A DNA stretch of 64,000 nucleotides from positions 159,793 through 223,792 of the forward strand of contig JADBJJ010000027.1 of the NCBI GenBank assembly GCA_014874475.1, given 5' to 3'. How positions within the stretch are numbered: position 1 is the stretch's first letter; every line of letters begins with the position of its first letter. Shown in pieces: positions 14,996 through 24,433 of the stretch. This stretch comes from Chloroflexota bacterium (GTDB lineage: Bacteria > Chloroflexota > Anaerolineae > B4-G1 > DUEL01). The notes under the pieces were generated by a model. That model saw nothing but the letters and a program-made list of their open reading frames with translations, did not search any database and was not told the DNA's origin. The translations under genes were made by a program, and so were the position numbers.

Positions 14996-17491
14996 CAGAT
15001 CCACCGGATCCACATCCACCTGCCAGCCTCCGGGAATGGGGACCGACCGCAGGAAAGACGGCGGGTCTGGGTGACGGAGGACTATCTGCCAGCGATAGTA
15101 TCCTCGGAGTCGGGCGAAAAAGCAGGGGACGGGGCCGATGAGATCGGTGGCGGGAAGGCCGGAGCGGCGGAGCGCCTCCCGCAGTCGTTCCCCGAAATCC
15201 CGTGCCATCACTTCTGCCCGACGGGCATCGGTGTGGCGATAGAGCAGACGGGCCAGCCGGATGTACGGAGGATATCCGGCCTCCCGCCGAAATTCCAGTT
15301 CCCTCTGCACGAACCCCTGGTAGTCGTGATGTTCCACGGCGGTGATGGCGTAGTGGTCGGGGTGGTAGGTCTGGAGGACGACCCGACCGCCCATCAGCCC
15401 CCGCCCGGCCCGCCCGGCGACCTGCTCCAGCAGTTGGAAGGTCCGCTCGGCGGCGCGGAAATCGGGGAGATGCAGCGCCGTATCCGCTGAAATCACCCCC
15501 ACGACTGTCACCAGTGGCAGGTCTAACCCCTTAGCAATCATCTGTGTCCCCACCAGGATGTCCGCCCCTCCGTCGGAGAAGACCTGGAGGATGTTCCAGT
15601 GGGCCTGCGCAGTGCGGGCCGTATCCCGGTCCCAGCGCAGGACGCGCGCGCCAGGCCAGCGCTCCCGGACGGCCTTCTCCAACCCTGCCGTCCCCAGCCC
15701 GAAGGGACGGAACGCCGGAGAGTCGCAGCGGGGGCAGCGCTCCGGCTGGGGCTCTCGATGCCCGCAGTGATGGCAGACCAGTTGGCTGGCTTGTCCGTGC
15801 AAGGTCAGCGGGACATCGCAGCGGGGACAGTGGACCACGTAGCCGCAGGCGCGGCAGAAGGTATGGGTCGCCGTCCCGCGCCGGTTCAGGAAGAGGATGA
15901 CCTGCTCCCCGCGCGCGATCGCTTCGTCCACGCTTCGCTGGAGGGCCCGGCTGAAGATGGATCGGTTCCCCGCCCGCAGTTCGGCCCGCATGTCCACCAC
16001 CTGCACCGGGGGCAGGTCCAGGTAGCGGGCCTCAGCGGGGCCGTCGCTCAGAGGCCGGTAGCGGGTCTGGGGGACACCATAAACGGTCTGCAGGTCAGAG
16101 AGGCGCTGGCGGTGGCCCAGGATGCGGCGTCCCAGCACCAGCAAGCGGAATTCCCCCCGCTCAGCCCGCCGGTAGGATTCCAGGCTTGGGGTCGCCGAGC
16201 CCAGGATGACCACTGTGCCGGTCCGGCGGGCCAGTTCCAGCGCTACTTCCCGCGCGTGGAAGGCCGGGCGGGAGACCTGTTTGTACGAGGGATCGTGTTC
16301 CTCGTCCAGGATGATGAGGCCCAGCGGGTCCAGCGGGGCGAAGAGGGCGGAGCGGGGGCCGATGACCACATCCACCAGCCCGGCCCGGGCGCGCCGCCAG
16401 ATGTCATACCGTTCTCCTTCCCGCATCTGGCTGTGGAGGACGGTCACCCGGCCAGGGAAACGGGCAGCGAAGCGGGCTACTGTCTGGGGGGTGAGGCTGA
16501 TTTCGGGCACGAGGACCACGGCTTTGCGGCCTCGCGCCAGAGTTTCCCCCACCGCTCGCAGGTAGAGTTCCGTCTTGCCGGAGCCGGTCACTCCGAGGAG
16601 GAGGAAGGTGGCGGATGACGGATTGCCGATGGCCGGCTGAATCTCGTCCCAGGCGGCCTGTTGGTCGGGGGTGAGGGGGAGCGGTTCAGTGGGCAGGAAG
16701 ACGCGCCCCTCCAGCGGATCCCGCCAGCGTTCCTGGAGGTCAAAGGCTATCAGCCCGCGCTCGTAGAGCCGATTCAGGTGCTGACGGGTGCATCCGGTCT
16801 GGGCGTAGACCCAACTGATGTCCACGGGTTCGCTCTCGGCGCGCAGGAACTCCAGGACGGCGCGGTAAACGGGGGAGCGCAGGCCTCGGAGGGTATCCTC
16901 ATCCGCGCCGGGGAGGAGGCGGACAGTGGTGACCTGCAAGGGGCGGGCGCGAGGCGGGGCCAAGATGGGGGTGCGGATGAGGATTTTACGGCGGGCCAGG
17001 CGGTCGGCGGCGGCGCGCCAATTGGAGCGGGGGAAGGCTCGGTCTATCTGGGTGCCTGTCAGCGGCCCGCGACGGCGCAGGAGGTCCACCAGGTGGCGTT
17101 CCAGTGGGTTCAAAAGCGCGTCCGGCGGGAGGTCTCCGGCCAGTTCCAGCCGCGAGTCGGTCAGGCCGACGACGCCCGGCGGGAGCATCATTAGCAGGCA
17201 CTCGTGAAGAGGGGAGAGGGTCTGTTCGGCGATCCAGTGGGCCAGTCCGATCTGGGCCGGGAGGAGGACGGGCTGGGGGTCCACCAGCGCGATCACCGGG
17301 CGGGTCTCCTCCACCGCGGGGGCCGGGAGCCGCTCCACGACGATCCCGTAGAGGGATCGGGGGCCAAAGGGCACCTGCACCAGCGAGCCGACCTCTACCC
17401 GTCCCTTCAGGGGGTCGGGGAGGTGGTAGTCAAAGGTCGGGGTGGGGCCTGGCCCCAGGGACGTCAAAACAACGACGCGGACGAACTCCAT
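14990..17491 (-). CDS. priA: primosomal protein N' (PriA helicase)
   Basis: An 833-residue replication-restart helicase. The N-terminal DNA 3'-end-binding domain (about 1-105) begins VRVVVLTSLGPGPTPTFDYHLP. Walker A is GVTGSGKTELY (about residue 302) and the DEAH-box variant is DEEHDPSYKQ (about 397). Two zinc clusters follow (CRACGYVVHCPRC; CHHCGHREPQPERCPRC, about 545-585). PriA unwinds lagging-strand DNA at stalled forks and reloads the replisome. ATG 17491 was chosen from the family N terminus; the frame runs 14 codons further upstream. Confidence 0.95.
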   Translation of the reverse strand: MEFVRVVVLTSLGPGPTPTFDYHLPDPLKGRVEVGSLVQVPFGPRSLYGIVVERLPAPAVEETRPVIALVDPQPVLLPAQIGLAHWIAEQTLSPLHECLLMMLPPGVVGLTDSRLELAGDLPPDALLNPLERHLVDLLRRRGPLTGTQIDRAFPRSNWRAAADRLARRKILIRTPILAPPRARPLQVTTVRLLPGADEDTLRGLRSPVYRAVLEFLRAESEPVDISWVYAQTGCTRQHLNRLYERGLIAFDLQERWRDPLEGRVFLPTEPLPLTPDQQAAWDEIQPAIGNPSSATFLLLGVTGSGKTELYLRAVGETLARGRKAVVLVPEISLTPQTVARFAARFPGRVTVLHSQMREGERYDIWRRARAGLVDVVIGPRSALFAPLDPLGLIILDEEHDPSYKQVSRPAFHAREVALELARRTGTVVILGSATPSLESYRRAERGEFRLLVLGRRILGHRQRLSDLQTVYGVPQTRYRPLSDGPAEARYLDLPPVQVVDMRAELRAGNRSIFSRALQRSVDEAIARGEQVILFLNRRGTATHTFCRACGYVVHCPRCDVPLTLHGQASQLVCHHCGHREPQPERCPRCDSPAFRPFGLGTAGLEKAVRERWPGARVLRWDRDTARTAQAHWNILQVFSDGGADILVGTQMIAKGLDLPLVTVVGVISADTALHLPDFRAAERTFQLLEQVAGRAGRGLMGGRVVLQTYHPDHYAITAVEHHDYQGFVQRELEFRREAGYPPYIRLARLLYRHTDARRAEVMARDFGERLREALRRSGLPATDLIGPVPCFFARLRGYYRWQIVLRHPDPPSFLRSVPIPGGWQVDVDPVDLL

Positions 17492-17566
17492 TATCACGTA
17501 TCGGGAGGGGAAAAGGGGACTTGGCGGCAGCAAAGCCGTCGCAAAATCCCTTTATTTATATCTCTT

Positions 17567-17596
17567 TTCTCCTGGCCGCAAGCCAGGGAGAAAGGA
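17567..17596. repeat. hairpin between the ABC ATPase stop and priA start
   Basis: TTCTCCTGGC at 17567-17576 pairs with GCCAGGGAGAA ending at about 17595 (one bulge), loop CGCAA. It lies downstream of the minus-strand ABC ATPase and could end that transcript, but no T tract follows on that strand. Confidence 0.4.
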
Positions 17597-17660
17597 GGGC
17601 AGAGGGAGAGCAAGAGGCCGCGCGGCCCCTGTGAGTGCAGAAAGTGTCACCAATTGTGAA

Positions 17661-18356
17661 TCATCCCGGGAATTCCTCTTCCACGATTCGGCCATCCAGC
17701 ATACGGATATGCCGCCGGGTATAGGCAATCATCGCGGGGTCGTGGGAGACGATAAGGATGGTGTGTCCCTCTGAGTTGAGTTCACTCAGCAGGCGAAGGA
17801 CCTCCGCGCCGGTACGACTATCCAGATTGCCGGTGGGCTCGTCGGCCAGGATGATGACAGGGTCATTGGCCAGCGCGCGGGCGATGGCGATCCGCTGCTG
17901 CTCTCCACCGGAGAGTTCAGTAGGCCGGTGGTTCCGTCGGTCCGCCAACCCGACCCGTTCCAGCAGGTGGAGCGCTCGCTCCCGCCGCTGGACTGGGGGG
18001 ATCCGGGCGAAGTACATAGGGAACTCCACGTTCTGCAGCGCGGTCATCGTGGAGACCAGGTAAAAGGACTGGAAGACGAAACCGACTTCCTGACGGCGGT
18101 AGGCCGCCAGTTCGTTTTCGTCCAGTGTCGTCAGGTCACGGCCCCGCACCCAGATATGCCCTTCGGTGGGCCGGTCCAGCCCTCCCAGCAGGTGAAGCAG
18201 GGTGGATTTCCCCGATCCCGAGGGGCCGGTGACTCCAAGAAATTCCCCTTCTGCCACCGTCAGGTCCACGCCATCCAGCGCGTGGACTGTTTCCCGCCCC
18301 ATCGGGAACTCCCGGCGCAAGCCCTCAACCCGGATCAACGGGGTTTTCTCGTTCAA
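17661..18356 (-). CDS. ABC transporter ATP-binding protein, MacB/LolD type
   Basis: A 231-residue ATPase of the MacB/LolD/FtsE branch. Walker A is GPSGSGKST, the Q-loop is FVFQSFYL, the signature is LSGGEQQR, and Walker B is IILADEPTGNLDS, the NLDS extension being diagnostic. Such ATPases drive MacB-type permeases, lipoprotein release or peptide export. No FtsX-type permease is adjacent; the nearest is alone at 56684. It is last in an operon with a YIP1-family protein (7 bases upstream) and NfeD. Confidence 0.9.
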   Translation of the reverse strand: MNEKTPLIRVEGLRREFPMGRETVHALDGVDLTVAEGEFLGVTGPSGSGKSTLLHLLGGLDRPTEGHIWVRGRDLTTLDENELAAYRRQEVGFVFQSFYLVSTMTALQNVEFPMYFARIPPVQRRERALHLLERVGLADRRNHRPTELSGGEQQRIAIARALANDPVIILADEPTGNLDSRTGAEVLRLLSELNSEGHTILIVSHDPAMIAYTRRHIRMLDGRIVEEEFPG

Positions 18357-18363
18357 TCCAGCC

Positions 18364-19161
18364 TCACCCCCCGAAGGATGTGAATTGTGCCATAAGCAGG
18401 CCGCTGAAGAGCGTGGGGGCCAGGGCGATCAGGGTTATGAGAAGCCAGAGGCCCAGAACCAGCGCGGTCGCTTTGCGGCCGGAAAGGCGGGTGACGACCA
18501 TCGTCCCTATCACCAGCAGGGCCAGGTTCCAGAGCAGGAACAGGTCTATGCGGGCCAGGAAGGCGGAAGCCAGCAACTGCCCTGTCGTGGGAGGGGTCTT
18601 CACTATCTCGCTGACCGATCGGTTATCCGCCACCAGTCCGGAGAGACCGGGGTGGGCGATCAACTGGCCGGTGAAGAGGATGTAGAGGGTTTGCAAGAGA
18701 CCTCGCAGGGCGTGGGGAACCCAGGCCCAGATCACCATGCGGAACAGGGCTCCGAAGGAGGTATGACCCCCTGCTGCCATTCCGACCAGGTAGAGGGCCC
18801 CCGACCAGACCAGCCACCCCACCACCAGTCCAAGGATGCCCGTAATGGAGGGGAAGACAGTGATGACGAGCGGCGAGGCCGCACTCTGCTGGGCCAGTTC
18901 CATTTGCTGTCGCTGTTCCGGTGAGAGTGTCTCGCTCATTATGGCCTGCGCCTCTGCCACCGCTTCACGTACCAAGCGGGCCTGAATAGGGCTGGCGACG
19001 ATGATGGGCAGGATAACGAAGATGACGGCGATCAGGGCAGGCAGCCACCAGGACCGGCGGCCACTCTCGTTCAGATACCGGAATGTCGCCCGGGGCCGCG
19101 CGATAATCCCCCACAGCAGGCGAAAGAGTCTCATTTTCTTCTGAGAGACCTCTTCTTTCAT
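18364..19161 (-). CDS. YIP1-family membrane protein
   Basis: A 265-residue protein with an N-terminal cytoplasmic lead (LWGIIARPRATFRYL, the usual opening of the YIP1 family) and about five membrane helices. The function of bacterial members is not known; they are often encoded next to ABC genes. The start at 19161 (MKEEVSQKK) fits the family; the frame extends 18 codons upstream into the end of the intergenic gap. It lies between NfeD and the MacB-type ATPase, all on the same strand. Confidence 0.75.
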   Translation of the reverse strand: MKEEVSQKKMRLFRLLWGIIARPRATFRYLNESGRRSWWLPALIAVIFVILPIIVASPIQARLVREAVAEAQAIMSETLSPEQRQQMELAQQSAASPLVITVFPSITGILGLVVGWLVWSGALYLVGMAAGGHTSFGALFRMVIWAWVPHALRGLLQTLYILFTGQLIAHPGLSGLVADNRSVSEIVKTPPTTGQLLASAFLARIDLFLLWNLALLVIGTMVVTRLSGRKATALVLGLWLLITLIALAPTLFSGLLMAQFTSFGG

Positions 19162-19221
19162 TGCGTCTTCCTCCGAGATTTTTGGCTCAGTAGGGCAAGG
19201 TGGCTCTTGCGCCACCGGCTC

Positions 19222-19854
19222 TCACGGAGTCGGGGAGATTTTCTCCACCGGGATGACCCGGACCCGTATTCCCTCCACTGCCACCACCCGCACAGGGGTC
19301 CCGGCCGGGATCGGGGTATCGGCGACGGCGGTCCAGAGTTCGCTCCGCACCTGGACGGTTCCGATGGGATCAATTGGGGTGGTGGCAATGCCCTCCGCGC
19401 CGACCAGGATTTGGGTGCCGGTCCGGGCCGCCAGCCGCTGGGCGCGCATGGCCAGCCGAAAGACCACGCCGAAGAGGCCAGCGGAGATGGCCGTTGCGCC
19501 GCCGATCACCCAGGGGGATAGGGCGACGCCCTCACCAGGCCGGAAGAGCAACACCGACCCAATCACCAGGCCGATGACCGCGGCCAGCGTCAGCCCGCCG
19601 CTCTGGACTTTCAGGTCCACCAGAAAGAGGATCAGGGCTGCCAGGAGGATGCCCAGGCCGATGATGTTAATCGGCAAACGGGCCAATCCCATCGCGGCCA
19701 GCAGCAGGCAGATAATGGCTGCCGCTTCCGGAAAGCCGGTCCCGGGAAGCGTCCACGCCGCTGCCAGGGCCCACAGTCCCAGAAGCAGGAAGATGTAGGC
19801 CACGTTCGGGTTGGTCAGGAATTCCTGCAGGGTGGTCAGCCAGTCGCCGTCCAT
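19222..19854 (-). CDS. NfeD-family membrane protein
   Basis: A 210-residue protein: four membrane helices (about 20-140) followed by a C-terminal OB-fold (about 148-205; LVGAEGIATTPIDPIGTVQV and GTPVRVVAVEGIRVRV are the NfeD signature). It is the short form without the N-terminal protease domain. NfeD proteins usually pair with stomatin-like (SPFH) proteins, but none is adjacent here. AAGGAGAACAG before the ATG is a good ribosome site. It is first gene of the operon, with a leader of about 200 bases. Confidence 0.85.
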   Translation of the reverse strand: MDGDWLTTLQEFLTNPNVAYIFLLLGLWALAAAWTLPGTGFPEAAAIICLLLAAMGLARLPINIIGLGILLAALILFLVDLKVQSGGLTLAAVIGLVIGSVLLFRPGEGVALSPWVIGGATAISAGLFGVVFRLAMRAQRLAARTGTQILVGAEGIATTPIDPIGTVQVRSELWTAVADTPIPAGTPVRVVAVEGIRVRVIPVEKISPTP

Positions 19855-20094
19855 CTGTTCTCCTTACAAGTCGCAGGGAGCCGGTCTATCCTCTGTTGCA
19901 CTCTTGCGTTATCCCTTCTCCCGGTCGTTAGGCCGGGAGACCTGCTTTTGGGACTTGCCACCTGACGGTTTTGAGCCCTGGGCTGTTCCGGAGAGATTTG
20001 TGTTGAGTCCTGAGGTTTACGTCTGGGCAGGACTCAAATGGTCCGGTGGCTTGCTGGTTGAATTGAGTATAACACGAAGCGCGATAGAGGACAA
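19855..20094 (-). promoter_or_regulatory. promoter and hairpin-containing leader of the nfeD operon
   Basis: On the minus strand, TTGTCC (20094-20089) and TATACT (20071-20066) are 17 bases apart. The -35 region sits inside a perfect small palindrome (CGCGAT / ATCGCG, 20080-20099) that could be an operator. The leader contains two perfect hairpins: TTGAGTCCTG / CAGGACTCAA (about 20003-20037) and TCTCCCGG / CCGGGAGA (19917-19940). No gene is visible in this stretch. Confidence 0.5.
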
Positions 20095-20119
20095 TCGCGA
20101 AGTTGGTTCTAATGTCAAG

Positions 20120-20524
20120 TTACTCCCGCAGTATCTCTGGATAGTCCACTCCGCCCGCTTTCAGGTACCGCTCTATCAGGCCCGGCAGGCGCTCCGGAAT
20201 TTCGCCGGAACCCACCAGCACCTGGTCGCCGATGAAGAGCATAGGTATCCCGCGCCAGTCCGCTGGCACCTGGTAGGCGTCCATCGCCTTCTGCCACAGT
20301 TGGTAGTTGTTGGCGTCGGAGACCTTCAGTATGCGAATCTCCAATTGGTCGCCGTACTGTTTCTGAAGCGGCGGCAGGACTTGCTCCATAACGATGTGGC
20401 AGTGGGGGCAGGTCTCCGAATAGAAGAGGACCGCCCGCACCACCGGCCTGGCGGGAGTCGTCGCTCCTGGGGAGCATCCTGCAAGCAGGGTCAGGATGAG
20501 GATGGTTATCAGGATTGAGCGCAT
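20120..20524 (-). CDS. thioredoxin-fold lipoprotein with CPHC motif
   Basis: A 134-residue secreted lipoprotein. The signal peptide ends in the lipobox LLAGC. The mature part is a thioredoxin-like fold with active-site motif FYSETCPHCHIV and the cis-Pro loop RGIPMLFIGD. It would act outside the membrane in disulfide or other thiol chemistry; the partner is unknown. ATG 20524 has GGAGG at ideal spacing, while the GTG at 20530 is part of that ribosome site, so ATG is preferred. No neighbouring redox genes. Confidence 0.85.
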   Translation of the reverse strand: MRSILITILILTLLAGCSPGATTPARPVVRAVLFYSETCPHCHIVMEQVLPPLQKQYGDQLEIRILKVSDANNYQLWQKAMDAYQVPADWRGIPMLFIGDQVLVGSGEIPERLPGLIERYLKAGGVDYPEILRE

Positions 20525-20544
20525 GTTCACCTCCGGAGGAGTGA

Positions 20545-20571
20545 AGAGTGAAATGTGAAACGTGAAGGGTT
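20545..20571. repeat. AT-rich GTGAAACGTGAA-type intergenic repeat
   Basis: GAAGAGTGAAATGTGAAACGTGAA-like sequence between the thioredoxin gene and the propeller-hydrolase gene. Similar stretches are at 24437-24483, 38758-38788 and 56645-56686, always at gene boundaries. Confidence 0.5.
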
Positions 20572-23428
20572 ACGGCTGGGCGATCATGACGGTGCGGAGT
20601 GCGCTGCAGGCCGGGCAGGTGCCGCCGGGACGGATGATGGCAAAGCCGTCCTGAGGGTCGTCAAAGTAGCGCAGAAAGTCCACGTTCCAAATGATGACGC
20701 CGCGCACCAGGCCGCTCTCCCGGGCCAGTTGGACCGCCTCCGCCAGCCAGGCGGCCTGCTGGGCATTCGTCGTCTCCCTGGCCCACCAGAGATGGTCCGG
20801 GAATGGGGGGACGCCCTCCTGGGACGCGTAGCCCAGTTCGGTGTAGAAGAGTCGTTTGGTGCCGCCAAAGATGTTGTAGTAAAGTTGCATCTGGGGCAGG
20901 AAGTACCAGGAGTGATGGTGGCGACCGTCGTCGGCGGGGTGGCCGCTGATCGCCGACGGTGGAGTGGCGCCGAAATTGTAGTGGACGCCCAGGTAATCCA
21001 TGCATTCGGCGCCACCAGCGGCGTAGATGCCCTGCAGGAACATGCGGTCGTCGCAGCCGGTGGGGGTGCATTCATCAAAGGCGCCCGTGGGGGCCGGTGC
21101 GGCCGCGATAACCAAGGTGTTGGGGTTGGCCGCTTTGACGGCTTTGTAGGTGGCACAGAGGAGACGGGTGTAGGCCTCCGGACTGATGTAGCCCGGCTGC
21201 CACTCTCGGTCAATGTTCGGCTCGTTCCAGACTTCAATACCGTCCGCGCCGGCGGCAGCCAGACGAGCCGCCCAGCGGGCGAAGTTCTCCTCAAAGCTCT
21301 GCTGGATGACCATTCCCGCAGGCCCCACGGTGCCGATCAGAATCTTGAAACCGCGCCGATGGGCCGCGCCGATGACGGGCGCCGTCTCCTGCGGGTAGCG
21401 GACCTGGGCCTTGACCCAGGTCATCCCGGCGTGGCGCATCTTGTCGGCGTAGGGAAGGTCCAGGTTCCAGACTTGACCGCCAATCTCAAAAGGGCCGCCC
21501 CGGGCCAGCGTGCCCGAACTCTGCTCTGCCAGCGCGGCCAGACCGCCGGGCAGGGGACCGAAGACGGCCTGGACCTTTTCCGGCTCGTATACTTCCAGCA
21601 TGCACCCCCACCAGTCTGTCCCTTCCGTCTTCTGGAGATGCCACCAATTGATGTCGGGCCAGAAGTAGCGCCAGCGGTAGAGGGCCGGGGCCTGCTCCCA
21701 GCCGTAGTCAGCGGCTAGGGCGGTCAGGTCCACATAGTATCCGGTGGGGATTTTTTCCATAGGACGGCCGCCCTGGGCAGCGGCGCGAGCGTCTTCCTCC
21801 CGGGCCTTCAAATCCCAGGGAGCCACCCGCAACGGTTCCCCCAGACTGCCGTCCTGCCGGGCCGCCCGCAGGTAGACCCGCCAGTAGGTCTCGTTCCCGA
21901 TGTCCTCCCGGACCAGCAAGATGCGCGGCGGCGTCTCGTCGTAGGGGCTCTGGTCCAGGTCTACTGCTCGTCCGCAGAGATGCCAGTTGCCGCGCTGTTC
22001 AGCGTTCTCCATAGGCTGCCAGGCCAGGGCCACGGTGGAGAGATAATCCCAGCCCGCCTCCTCCGCGACGCGCCGCCGCAGGGCCTGGAAACTGTCGTCC
22101 ACCCGGTCGTTCAGCCGCAGCCATTCGTACTGCTTGTTCTGGTCGGGCAGATAGACCAGGGACCGCAGGGTCTCGGTGGGCGACGAGGACTGGAGGAATT
22201 CGGCGTAGATGGGCGGCTCGGCTGCCGGTTCGGCGGCCCGAGCCCGGGCGATGGCGCGAGTGGAAAGAGGGTGCGGGCTCCAGGCCGGACGGGAGATCAG
22301 GCCGGGGTCGCTATAGGTTTCTTGGGAGAGGCCCCACCCGTAGAGGCTGGACGCAATCAGGTAGGAGCGGCCAGCGCGCCGGTAGACGGTCAGCAGGCTC
22401 TGGCCGTCGGGGGCCCAGGCGGGGGAGGAACCGGAGCCGAAGAGGTCAGTGGAGGAGAGACGGAGCATCGGCTGAGCCTGAGGGCCACCGCGCGCCGCCC
22501 ACTCCAGCGTGCTGACCTGGACGGTGGCATAACCGGCTCGGGAGATCGTGTAGGCCAACCGCTCCCCGTCGGGTGACCAGGATGGGTCGGATTCGTTGAC
22601 GTCCGGGCTGTTGGTGACGTTGATCTCGGTCCCTGCCAGGTCTCCATTCACTATGTACAGAAAAATATCCTGGCTGCCGTTGCGGTAGGAGACGAAGGCG
22701 ATCGCCGATCCGTCGGGCGACCAGGCCGGGTTGTAGTCGGGGGCGGGGTCGGTGGTCAGCCGCCGGATGTTGTTCCCGTCGGCATCCATAACGTATATAT
22801 CCAGGTTGTCCTCGCGGTAGGACTCAAAGGCGATCTGCTGGCCGGCGGGCGACCAGGTGGGACCGGCATCAAAGCCGGGAGTGCGGGTGAGGCGGATCAA
22901 CGCGCCGCCTTCCAGGTCCAGCAGGTAGATGTCCCAGTTGCCCCCGCGACGGGATGCGAAAGCCAGCAGGGAGCCGTCCGGCGACCAGGCCGGATCCCGG
23001 TCCTCTGCCGGGTCGCTGGTGAGGCGGATGATTTCGCGGGTGGTTTGCTGAATGGCGTAGATGTCGGAGTTGCCGTTGCGGCGAAGGGTGAAGGCGACGA
23101 CGCCGCCGCTGCCGAGAGGGGTCGGGGTGGGGCCGGCGGTAGCGCTGGGGAGCGGCGTCGGGGTGACGACAACGGTGACCACCGGCGGGCGGGCGTTCAG
23201 GGCGGTGCCGGCGCGGTAGAGGGCGATGCCCAACGCGGCCAGGATAAAGGCGTTGGCCAAGACCAGCAGGACCAGCCAACGCAGGGCGCGCGGGGAGAGG
23301 ACGACCGGCGAGGCTTCGCTGTTGCTTCGCGCCGGACCGCGGGCGGAGCGACGCAGGCGTTTCCGCAGCGTGGCCCAGAGCCGCGCAGGGAGAGAGGGCT
23401 TTCTTTCAGAAATGGAGTTGGTTGCCAT
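20570..23428 (-). CDS. membrane-anchored beta-propeller fused to a glycoside-hydrolase-like TIM barrel
   Basis: A 952-residue protein. A basic cytoplasmic N terminus is followed by one membrane helix (about 52-75) and a short Thr-Pro linker. A TolB/PD40 propeller covers about 100-400, with repeats such as PAWSPDGSLLAFASRR and DIYVMD. A middle region (about 400-650) has no family I can name. A clan GH-A-like barrel (about 650-952) carries IEVWNEPN (acid/base Glu about 735) and FYTELGY (possible nucleophile Glu about 861). It probably acts on a glycan at the cell surface, with the propeller as binding module. Propeller plus hydrolase on one anchored chain is unusual. The start at 23428 (MATNSISER) was chosen over an upstream in-frame ATG. 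Confidence 0.8.
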   Translation of the reverse strand: MATNSISERKPSLPARLWATLRKRLRRSARGPARSNSEASPVVLSPRALRWLVLLVLANAFILAALGIALYRAGTALNARPPVVTVVVTPTPLPSATAGPTPTPLGSGGVVAFTLRRNGNSDIYAIQQTTREIIRLTSDPAEDRDPAWSPDGSLLAFASRRGGNWDIYLLDLEGGALIRLTRTPGFDAGPTWSPAGQQIAFESYREDNLDIYVMDADGNNIRRLTTDPAPDYNPAWSPDGSAIAFVSYRNGSQDIFLYIVNGDLAGTEINVTNSPDVNESDPSWSPDGERLAYTISRAGYATVQVSTLEWAARGGPQAQPMLRLSSTDLFGSGSSPAWAPDGQSLLTVYRRAGRSYLIASSLYGWGLSQETYSDPGLISRPAWSPHPLSTRAIARARAAEPAAEPPIYAEFLQSSSPTETLRSLVYLPDQNKQYEWLRLNDRVDDSFQALRRRVAEEAGWDYLSTVALAWQPMENAEQRGNWHLCGRAVDLDQSPYDETPPRILLVREDIGNETYWRVYLRAARQDGSLGEPLRVAPWDLKAREEDARAAAQGGRPMEKIPTGYYVDLTALAADYGWEQAPALYRWRYFWPDINWWHLQKTEGTDWWGCMLEVYEPEKVQAVFGPLPGGLAALAEQSSGTLARGGPFEIGGQVWNLDLPYADKMRHAGMTWVKAQVRYPQETAPVIGAAHRRGFKILIGTVGPAGMVIQQSFEENFARWAARLAAAGADGIEVWNEPNIDREWQPGYISPEAYTRLLCATYKAVKAANPNTLVIAAAPAPTGAFDECTPTGCDDRMFLQGIYAAGGAECMDYLGVHYNFGATPPSAISGHPADDGRHHHSWYFLPQMQLYYNIFGGTKRLFYTELGYASQEGVPPFPDHLWWARETTNAQQAAWLAEAVQLARESGLVRGVIIWNVDFLRYFDDPQDGFAIIRPGGTCPACSALRTVMIAQP

Positions 23429-23540
23429 TATCCCGTTTATAACGAACGGCAACGCGAAGCCGCGTGGACAAGCACTTTGCGCCTGACTCCGGCGTTGATG
23501 CCACTTCGCTGCGCTACGGGTCTGACTGCGAACAAATCGG

Positions 23541-24413
23541 TTACATTACCTCCTCCAGCAACCGCTGGACCTGCTCTGGGCGGAGTTTCTCCAGGGGCCG
23601 GAGCGCCAGCGGGCCGGCTTGCAGCGAGGGGACCTGTTCCTCGTACGCGGGCCGGTCCTCTACCTGGTAGAATACTCCGATGGGGATGCGGTCGCCCCAC
23701 TCCAGGGCCTTCGCGAAGGCCGCCATTTTGTCCGTGACGTCGTAATCCGGGTCGTCCTGGAGTTTGTAGACGCGGGGGCGGTAGAACTCGTAGGAGTTTT
23801 GCCGGTTGAAGGTGACGCAGGGCTGGAAGACGTCTATCAGCGCGTAGCCGCGATGGCCCAGCGCGCGGACGATGGTCTCCGTCAGGTGCTGGAGGTCGCC
23901 GGACCAGGCGCGGGCGACAAAGGTCGCGCCGGCCGCCAGCGCCAGCGCGATGGGATTGACCGGAAGTTCAAAGGAACCCCACGGGGAGGTTTTGCTCACC
24001 CGACCCCGGTCGCTGGTGGGAGAGTACTGTCCTTTTGTCAGGCCGTAGATGCGGTTATCCTGGATGATATCCACCAGGCCGATGTTGCGGCGGGCGGCAT
24101 GGAGCATATGGCCCAGCCCTTCCGCGTAGGCGTCGCCGTCGCCGTGGGTGCAGACCACCCGCAGGTGATGGTTGGCCAACCGGACCCCTGTTGCCACCGG
24201 GACTGTCCGGCCGTGCAGGGTCATATAGCCGTTCGCGCGGGTATAATCGGGGAGTTTGCTCCCGCAGCCGATGCCGCTCACCAGCATCACCTGATGCGGC
24301 GCCAGGCCGGCCTGCGCCAGCGCCCGCTTCACCGCGTTCCATATCGCAAAGTTCCCGCACCCGGTACACCAGGTGGGACGAACGGGACTGGCGAAATCGT
24401 CTACTGTCACCAT
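23541..24413 (-). CDS. korB: 2-oxoacid:ferredoxin oxidoreductase, beta subunit
   Basis: A 290-residue thiamine-diphosphate subunit. CTGCGN near the N terminus, GIGCGSK and PCVTFN supply the Fe-S cysteines. GDGDAYAEGLGHML is the ThDP/Mg-binding motif, and QDNRIYGLTKGQYSPT is family-typical. With the alpha subunit it oxidises 2-oxoglutarate or another 2-oxoacid to the acyl-CoA and reduces ferredoxin, or runs in reverse. ATG 24413 follows AAAGGAGG. It lies 20 bases after korA. Ferredoxin-type subunits are not encoded nearby. Confidence 0.92.
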   Translation of the reverse strand: MVTVDDFASPVRPTWCTGCGNFAIWNAVKRALAQAGLAPHQVMLVSGIGCGSKLPDYTRANGYMTLHGRTVPVATGVRLANHHLRVVCTHGDGDAYAEGLGHMLHAARRNIGLVDIIQDNRIYGLTKGQYSPTSDRGRVSKTSPWGSFELPVNPIALALAAGATFVARAWSGDLQHLTETIVRALGHRGYALIDVFQPCVTFNRQNSYEFYRPRVYKLQDDPDYDVTDKMAAFAKALEWGDRIPIGVFYQVEDRPAYEEQVPSLQAGPLALRPLEKLRPEQVQRLLEEVM

Positions 24414-24433
24414 CGTGCCTCCTTTGCCGCTAA

